Shown: in pieces, positions 60,405 to 64,000 of the stretch
How the letters are laid out: every line of letters begins with the position of its first letter
How positions within the stretch are numbered: position 1 is the stretch's first letter
From: Tritonibacter multivorans
Lineage (GTDB): Bacteria > Pseudomonadota > Alphaproteobacteria > Rhodobacterales > Rhodobacteraceae
Reading direction: 5' to 3'
DNA: 64,000 nt
Assembly (NCBI RefSeq): GCF_001458415.1
Contig: NZ_CYSD01000040.1
Span: 24,412-88,411 of the forward strand
Program-made: the position numbers and the translations under genes
The notes under the pieces: model-generated
Database searches by the model: none
The model's input: the letters and a program-made list of their open reading frames with translations, nothing else
Told to the model about the DNA's origin: nothing

Positions 60405-61571
60405 TCAATTGCCGCCAAAGAGGTCGCGGGTGAAAATCTTCTCCGCAACGTCTTCGATGTCCTCGGTGACGCGGTTAGCCACGATCACATCGCAATTGTC
60501 CTTGAAATACTGCAGGTCGCGCACCACCCGGCTGCGGAAGAAATCCTCTTCCTCCAGCACCGGTTCATAGACAATGACCTCGACGCCTTTGGCCTTGAGA
60601 CGTTTCATAATCCCCTGCACCGAGGACTGGCGGAAATTGTCCGAGCCCGCCTTCATCACCAGACGGTAGATCCCCACCGTGCGCGCCCCGGTCATCAGGA
60701 TCTGATCGGCCAGATAATCCTTGCGGGTGCGGTTGGCATCGACAATGGCGCGAATGAGGTTCTGCGGCACATGGGAATAGTTCGCCAGAAGCTGCTTGGT
60801 ATCCTTGGGCAGGCAATAGCCGCCATAGCCAAAGGAGGGGTTGTTGTAATGGCTGCCAATGCGCGGGTCCAGACTGACCCCTTCAATGATCTGGCGCGAG
60901 TCCATGCCACCGGCCATGGCGTAACTGTCGAGTTCATTAAAAAACGCCACCCGCATCGCAAGATAGGTATTGGCAAAGAGCTTGATCGCCTCGGCCTCAT
61001 CTGCATCGGTATAAAGGATCTCCACATCCTTTTTGATCGCCCCTTCCAACAGAAGATTGGCAAAGATCGTGGCGCGTTCGGATTGTTCGCCAACAATGAT
61101 CCGGGAGGGATGCAGATTGTCATAAAGCGCCTGACCTTCGCGCAGGAACTCCGGGCTGAAAATCACCTGATCGGTCTCGAGGCTCTCGCGCACCGAGGCC
61201 ACATAGCCCACGGGGATCGTGGATTTGATCACAATGCAGGCCTTGGAATTGACCGCGATCACCTGTTTGATCACCGCCTCCACGCTGGAGGTGTCAAAAT
61301 AGTTGGTTTTGGCATCGTAATTTGTGGGCGTGGCCACAATCACATAATCCGCATCCCGATAGGCGCTTTCTGCATCGGTTGTGGCCGACAGATGCAGTTT
61401 CTTCTCCGCCAGGAATGTTTCCAGCTCCGCATCGACAATGGGGGATTTGCCCGCATTGACCAGCGCAACGCGCTCCTCCGAGATATCAACAGCAGTGACA
61501 TGATTGTGCTGGGCAAGCAGCACGGCATTGGACAGGCCGACATAGCCCAGTCCGGCAACAGCGATTTTCAT
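60405..61571 (-). CDS. ugd: UDP-glucose 6-dehydrogenase
   Basis: A 388-residue enzyme. [19 protein letters not shown] starts with the NAD-binding GxGxx[18 protein letters not shown] and [14 protein letters not shown], with the catalytic Cys, are diagnostic for the UDP-glucose/GDP-mannose dehydrogenase family. It makes UDP-glucuronic acid, the substrate of the adjacent epimerase and of the PssD/PssE pair. ATG 61571 follows AAGGG by 8 bases. GDP-mannose dehydrogenases differ in the substrate loop; the pairing with the UDP-GlcA epimerase favours UDP-glucose. Confidence 0.93.
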   Translation of the reverse strand: MKIAVAGLGYVGLSNAVLLAQHNHVTAVDISEERVALVNAGKSPIVDAELETFLAEKKLHLSATTDAESAYRDADYVIVATPTNYDAKTNYFDTSSVEAVIKQVIAVNSKACIVIKSTIPVGYVASVRESLETDQVIFSPEFLREGQALYDNLHPSRIIVGEQSERATIFANLLLEGAIKKDVEILYTDADEAEAIKLFANTYLAMRVAFFNELDSYAMAGGMDSRQIIEGVSLDPRIGSHYNNPSFGYGGYCLPKDTKQLLANYSHVPQNLIRAIVDANRTRKDYLADQILMTGARTVGIYRLVMKAGSDNFRQSSVQGIMKRLKAKGVEVIVYEPVLEEEDFFRSRVVRDLQYFKDNCDVIVANRVTEDIEDVAEKIFTRDLFGGN

Positions 61572-62033
61572 GAATGAACCCTTCGCATAACATCTTTGTA
61601 ACACACAATATTCAGTGGCAGTATCAAACACATCCCCTCAATTACACGACGAAAGAGCGTGCAAGCAAGCTGCCAGCGGGGCAAACACAAAACCCCGCCT
61701 GCCCAATATATACAGAATGGCCCCAGCTCGCCAGCATCGGATGCTTTACGCAGGTAAAGAGTGCCCGTTTTCAGGCATAGGCCTGCCATCTAAATCGGCA
61801 CAGCCCCCAACACCAGACTGCGGCTTTCTCCTGCTGAAACACTCATATCGGCTCCCTTTGTAAAACTGCGCGCCGCCTCATACAGCGCAAAACCGCGTCA
61901 AATATCCATTAAATCCCATCGAGAATTCCCCCACCCGAGGCCACCCCATGCACAGCTGGGAAGACAAAATTAATGGCTCTCCCCCAGCCTTTTCTGCGTC
62001 TCAACAGCCTTCATAGCGCGATCGGAGTTCCTC
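61572..62033. promoter_or_regulatory. Divergent promoter region between ugd and the binding-protein gene
   Basis: A 462-bp gap between divergent genes. It is AT-richer near ugd (about 61590-61660), consistent with a promoter for the nucleotide-sugar operon. GGAG lies 6 bases before the ATG of the binding-protein gene. No operator or repeat was recognised. Confidence 0.45.
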
Positions 62034-62798
62034 ATGTTCAAACACGCCCCTTCTGCCGCGGCCCTGTCTCTGGCCGTCGTTGCAACCTCTGCCCCTGCTG
62101 CCTCCATCACATTGGTGCAGGATCAGGCCTATGCCCCCTATATGACCAAAGATGGCAAAGCGGCCAGCGGCATCTGGGCCGATGTGATTGCAGAGGCCCT
62201 GACCCGTGTCGGCGGGGATCACGAGGTGGAGCTTCAGGCGGTGCCCTGGTCCCGCGCCGTCAACCTGGTGGAAAGCGGTCAGGCCCATGGTCTGGTCGGC
62301 ACCTACCACAAACCGGAGAGCCGTCCCTGGATTGGCACCTATTCCGTCGCCCCTTTCACCGAAAAAGTCTCTGTTTACTGCCGCGAAGGGGTTGCCCAGG
62401 CCGACTGGTCCTATCCGCAGGATTTCAAAGGGCTGACCTTTGGCAATAATGCAGGCTTCGGCACCCCCGGTGCAGAGTTCTTTGCTCTGGTCGAGGGCGG
62501 TCTGATCTCCCTGCAGGAGGCCCCCACAACCGAGCAGAACCTGAAGAAAATGGCGGGCGGGCGCATTGACTGTTACGTGCAGGAGCAACTGGCGGTGGAA
62601 AGTGCCATCAATACCATGGGGCTGACCGGTATTGAGCGGGTGCTCGACACTTCGGTTGAGGACAGCATGATTGGCTTCCGCGGCAGCTGGGACGATCCGG
62701 AAGCGGCCTCTTTCATTGCCACGCTGGACACTGTGCTGAAGGCCATGATCGCAGATGGCACCATCGACCAGATCATTGCCACCTCCGTTGGAAGGTAA
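62034..62798 (+). CDS. Periplasmic substrate-binding protein, SBP_bac_3 family
   Basis: A 254-residue exported protein. Signal peptide ends near APAASITL, followed by the type II binding-protein fold: DQAYAPYMTKDGKAASGIWADVIAEAL and RAVNLVESGQAHGLVGTY. The family binds amino acids or other small polar solutes, but no ABC permease is adjacent, so it may be an orphan solute sensor. It is followed by a clear terminator. Lone genes of this type are common in Rhodobacterales; a link with polysaccharide synthesis is not shown. Confidence 0.82.
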   Translation: MFKHAPSAAALSLAVVATSAPAASITLVQDQAYAPYMTKDGKAASGIWADVIAEALTRVGGDHEVELQAVPWSRAVNLVESGQAHGLVGTYHKPESRPWIGTYSVAPFTEKVSVYCREGVAQADWSYPQDFKGLTFGNNAGFGTPGAEFFALVEGGLISLQEAPTTEQNLKKMAGGRIDCYVQEQLAVESAINTMGLTGIERVLDTSVEDSMIGFRGSWDDPEAASFIATLDTVLKAMIADGTIDQIIATSVGR

Positions 62799-62821
62799 AT
62801 TACGACCCCAGACGACAGGAC

Positions 62822-62848
62822 AACGGGCAGGATTTCCTGCCCGTTTTT
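62822..62848. terminator. Intrinsic terminator between convergent genes
   Basis: AACGGGCAGG (62822-62831) pairs perfectly with CCTGCCCGTT (62836-62845) around a 4-base loop, with a T-run on the plus strand. It ends the binding-protein gene and faces the convergent GT4 gene. Confidence 0.9.
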
Positions 62849-62873
62849 ATCTGCGATTTACGTGCCTGCACCC

Positions 62874-64000
62874 TCAGATCTGGATCGGTGCGGCTGTGGT
62901 GACCAGCTGGTTGATCTGACGGATGTGTTCCGGCAGGCAGCGGGTCAGGAAATCATAGTCGCGCAGCACATGAGCGCGGGCATTGGGGCCAAGATGGGCG
63001 TAGTCATCAGGGCGCGCCAGCACATCGACCACCTGCGCTGCCAGCGCTGAGGGGTCGAAGAAATCAACCAGCATCCCCGTTTCGCCATGGGTGATGGCTT
63101 CGCGCACCGGCGCCACATCGGCGGCCACCACCGTGGCCTGCATCGCCATAGACTCCAACAGCGACCAGCTGAGCACAAAGGGCATGGTCAGATAGATATG
63201 ACAGCTGGAGATCTGGATGATCCGGCACAGGTCGTCATAGGGCACGCGACCGAGGAAGTGCACCCGGTCCCAATTGACGCGGTCGCCAAGTTCGGCCTCC
63301 ATTTCCCCGCGCAGGCCGCCGGGGTGGCTGCTTTCGCGGCCATATGACGTCTCATTGCCGCCGATCATCAGAATGCGGGCATTGGGACGGGCGGCCTGGA
63401 TTTCGGGCAGCGCCCGCATCATCACATGAAAGCCGCGCGCGCGTTCCATATTGCGGGCAATATAGGTGACGACCTCATCGTTGCGGGTCAGCGGCTGATC
63501 AAGCCGCCCCAACCCGACAGAGGCGCTTTGATCCAGCCCCAGCCGGTCACAGCGGATGCCATCATGGCAGACATACATCTTGTCGTGGAACACATCCGGG
63601 AAGCGGTCACGCTGCCAATAGGTGGGCACATGGCCCTGATCCACAGCGCCCAAGTTGATCCAAGGGACCACATTGCGGGCGCGGTTGAAAAAGGGCGTCT
63701 GCGGATTGGGCGGCGCTTCGGGGTCAAAGCCCACCAGACCGCCGTCCATATTGTAGTAATATTCAAAGAAGCCAATCACCGGCACATCCGGCCACAGATC
63801 CTTGAGGAAAGACATCTCGCCCCAGCCGGTGTGACCCAGAATAATATCGGGTTTAAAGCCGGTCTCGCGCTGAAACTCCTGCAGCGCCTGCACCGCACCA
63901 AAGCCCGCGCCTGCGGCCGCTTCCCAGTCCTTTGACAGGCCAAAGGCGTCTTTGCCGGGGCGGTGGAACGGCTGATAAGAGAGCGTGTGGACGCCCTTCA
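62874..64000 (-). CDS. Glycosyltransferase family 4 (partial, cut by window end)
   Basis: The C-terminal 375 residues of a GT-B retaining glycosyltransferase; the gene continues beyond 64000. Readable features: a GFKPDIILGHTGWGEMSFLKD stretch (acceptor side), FFEYYYNMDGG, YIARNMERARGF, ARILMIGGNETSYG, and LTMPFVLSWSLLESMAMQATVVAADVAPVREAI, with the E-x7-E donor motif. The reading frame is open to the window edge with the same coding character, so the real start lies outside. It is convergent with the binding-protein gene. The sugar added is unknown. Confidence 0.85.
   Translation of the reverse strand, partial: KGVHTLSYQPFHRPGKDAFGLSKDWEAAAGAGFGAVQALQEFQRETGFKPDIILGHTGWGEMSFLKDLWPDVPVIGFFEYYYNMDGGLVGFDPEAPPNPQTPFFNRARNVVPWINLGAVDQGHVPTYWQRDRFPDVFHDKMYVCHDGIRCDRLGLDQSASVGLGRLDQPLTRNDEVVTYIARNMERARGFHVMMRALPEIQAARPNARILMIGGNETSYGRESSHPGGLRGEMEAELGDRVNWDRVHFLGRVPYDDLCRIIQISSCHIYLTMPFVLSWSLLESMAMQATVVAADVAPVREAITHGETGMLVDFFDPSALAAQVVDVLARPDDYAHLGPNARAHVLRDYDFLTRCLPEHIRQINQLVTTAAPIQI

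Noticed and set aside
1..64000. Prophage, integron or plasmid backbone
   Set aside because: No integrase, transposase, repABC-type replication gene, partition gene or tRNA was found; the two spike-like genes are not enough to call a prophage.

Overview
The window is about 64 kb of GC-rich, densely coding DNA. It is almost entirely a surface-polysaccharide region from an alphaproteobacterium, most likely a Rhodobacterales (Roseobacter-group) member. The assignment rests on a VPLPA-type CTERM/exosortase D system, a serralysin-like RTX protease beginning with an MCxLC motif, a gene resembling the RCAP_Rcc01079 head-spike base family of gene transfer agents, PssD/PssE-type glycosyltransferase halves, and codon usage. 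The species is inferred only at this level. No rRNA, tRNA, CRISPR array, transposase or integrase was seen.

Region 1 (1-17034) looks like an ABC-transporter-dependent capsule locus. It encodes KpsT (cut by the window start), KpsE with an unusual 190-residue N-terminal extension, and KpsM. These accompany a nonulosonic (sialic) acid module: NeuB-like synthase, NeuA fused to a HAD phosphatase, a GT42-type sialyltransferase and an AGE-family epimerase. Around them are GT2, GT8 and Maf/DUF115-type transferases, a methyltransferase, two sulfotransferase-like proteins, an alpha/beta hydrolase and a GT-B-like protein. The parts suggest that a CMP-sialic acid-like donor is made and used here, and that the product is exported by the Kps transporter.

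Region 2 (17127-25802, all minus strand) holds a secreted RTX metalloprotease, ManC (GDP-mannose supply), a calcineurin-like phosphatase, an FrhB-like Fe-S protein and an RTX protein with a sialate-O-acetylesterase-like domain. Region 3 (26094-32519) holds an acetyltransferase, an Stf0-type sulfotransferase, the PssD/PssE pair, a GT2, and a two-gene cassette resembling a GTA/phage head spike: an 86-aa base protein followed by an 808-aa SGNH-like fibre.

Region 4 (32754-45990) is an exosortase (XrtD) system. It has two tandem small VPLPA-CTERM proteins, a divergent pair of operons (ExeA-like ATPase, chain-length protein and CpsD-like kinase on minus; TPR lipoprotein, OPX export protein, outer-membrane barrel, exosortase D and a COG3904-like protein on plus), and a larger IPLPP-CTERM protein. 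Region 5 (46222-61571) is a Wzx/Wzy-type exopolysaccharide set: ExoY-like initiating transferase, GT2, acyltransferase, EEP-family protein, GDSL hydrolase, glycosidase-like protein, pyruvyl transferase, flippase, sulfotransferase, polymerase, a lipoprotein, UDP-glucuronate epimerase and UDP-glucose dehydrogenase. The window ends with a periplasmic binding protein and a GT4 enzyme cut by the window end.

The most notable signals are the sialic-acid module with its GT42 enzyme, the spike-like gene pair lying among capsule genes with a G10 tract inside the fibre gene, and the complete exosortase D/exopolysaccharide unit with three of its apparent substrates next to it.
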